Position numbers and translations under genes: made by a program. The notes beneath the pieces are model-generated. The model was not told the origin of the DNA, made no database searches, and saw only the letters and a list, made by a program, of their open reading frames with translations. 64,000 nt of DNA from contig NZ_CP053348.1 of NCBI RefSeq assembly GCF_013394595.1, forward strand, positions 4,374,501 through 4,438,500, written 5' to 3'. This stretch comes from Winogradskyella forsetii. GTDB lineage: Bacteria > Bacteroidota > Bacteroidia > Flavobacteriales > Flavobacteriaceae. Positions 63,608 to 64,000 of this stretch are shown in pieces; the first letter of the stretch is position 1, and every line of letters begins with the position of its first letter.

Positions 63608-63631
63608 CAAATCGAAATTTGAAAAAATGAC

Positions 63632-64000
63632 ATGGAATTTATAATAAAAATATCCCAATTCTTACTCAGTTTATCCTTGCTTATCGTTTTGCACGAGCTC
63701 GGACATTTTATACCAGCCAAACTATTTAAAACTAAAGTTGAAAAGTTTTACCTCTTTTTTGATGTGAAATTTTCACTCTTTAAGAAGAAAATAGGCGATA
63801 CCGTTTATGGTATAGGATGGTTGCCACTTGGAGGTTATGTGAAAATTGCAGGAATGATCGATGAAAGCATGGATAAGGAACAAATGGCACAGCCACCACA
63901 ACCATGGGAATTTCGTTCTAAACCAGCCTGGCAACGATTGATTATAATGCTTGGAGGCGTTACCGTCAACTTTATTTTGGCCTACGTGATTTATGTGGCT
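63632..64000 (+). CDS. rseP: Site-2 protease RseP, N-terminal part
   Basis: Runs off the right edge; 123 codons seen. MEFIIKISQFLLSLSLLI, then VLHELGHFIPAKLF with the zinc motif HELGH, and GIGWLPLGGYVKIAGM, then WQRLIIMLGGVTVNFILAY. These are the N-terminal signatures of the M50 intramembrane protease RseP, which cuts anti-sigma factors within the membrane. The nearby ATG at 63627 meets a stop after five codons, so the ATG at 63632 is used. Confidence 0.93.
   Translation, partial: MEFIIKISQFLLSLSLLIVLHELGHFIPAKLFKTKVEKFYLFFDVKFSLFKKKIGDTVYGIGWLPLGGYVKIAGMIDESMDKEQMAQPPQPWEFRSKPAWQRLIIMLGGVTVNFILAYVIYVA

Noticed and set aside
1..64000. CRISPR arrays, tRNA or rRNA genes
   Set aside because: No regularly spaced repeats with unique spacers, and no cloverleaf or rRNA core sequence was recognised by eye; a tRNAscan/Infernal search would settle it.

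Overview
This is a low-GC, gene-dense stretch of bacterial chromosome from a member of the Flavobacteriaceae (Bacteroidota). The genus cannot be fixed from sequence alone. Evidence for the family: a GldH gliding-motility lipoprotein, an aminopeptidase with a type IX secretion C-terminal tail, several TAnnTTTG promoter -7 boxes, Bacteroidota-type regulators, and many short hairpin repeats between genes. No rRNA, tRNA, CRISPR array, prophage or complete insertion sequence was seen.

Layout. 1-6.2 kb: end of a probable M23 peptidase gene, then PSP1 protein, gldH, a class A penicillin-binding protein and the two subunits of a 3-oxoacid CoA-transferase. 6.5-12.5 kb (mostly minus strand): peptide ABC-transporter ATPase, PolB-like exonuclease, serine hydrolase, Ogt, CNNM/CBS membrane protein and an Lrp regulator. 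12.6-25 kb: heme biosynthesis (hemB, hemF, hemE, hemCD, hemA) with potassium-transporter, membrane-protein and acetyltransferase genes between. A divergent PchR-like AraC regulator sits at its head (25.2 kb), and hemH (30.6 kb) and hemJ (33.3 kb) follow, so every step from glutamyl-tRNA to heme except hemL is here. Small mobile or selfish sequences have entered this cluster: a REP-associated transposase (RAYT) domain is fused in frame to hemF, and a four-helix-bundle gene with flanking repeats lies between hemE and hemCD. Just past it lies a vapBC pair whose toxin is broken.

34-50 kb: NtrY-like histidine kinase, enoyl-CoA hydratase, a Fic protein between direct repeats, a PA0069-type radical SAM protein, two tandem paralogous secreted proteins next to an AraC regulator, lipid genes (acyl-ACP desaturase, PlsC), a bacilliredoxin, a TerB/DnaJ protein, and a sigma factor followed by a very large membrane-anchored protein with repeated modules and a TonB-like domain.

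50-61 kb (minus strand): metal-ion locus. A DtxR/MntR regulator, a frameshifted outer-membrane protein, a TroA-type binding protein, ATPase and two permeases form a manganese/zinc uptake operon (interrupted by VOC and DUF3843 genes). FeoA, FeoB, a 46-residue FeoB-associated Cys-rich protein and a 75-residue membrane protein form an iron(II) uptake operon. The window ends with a SCO protein, a type IX-secreted M1 aminopeptidase and the start of rseP.

The most unusual observation is the RAYT-HemF fusion: an essential heme enzyme appears to be translated only as the C-terminal part of a transposase-like protein, through a linker encoded by a REP palindrome.
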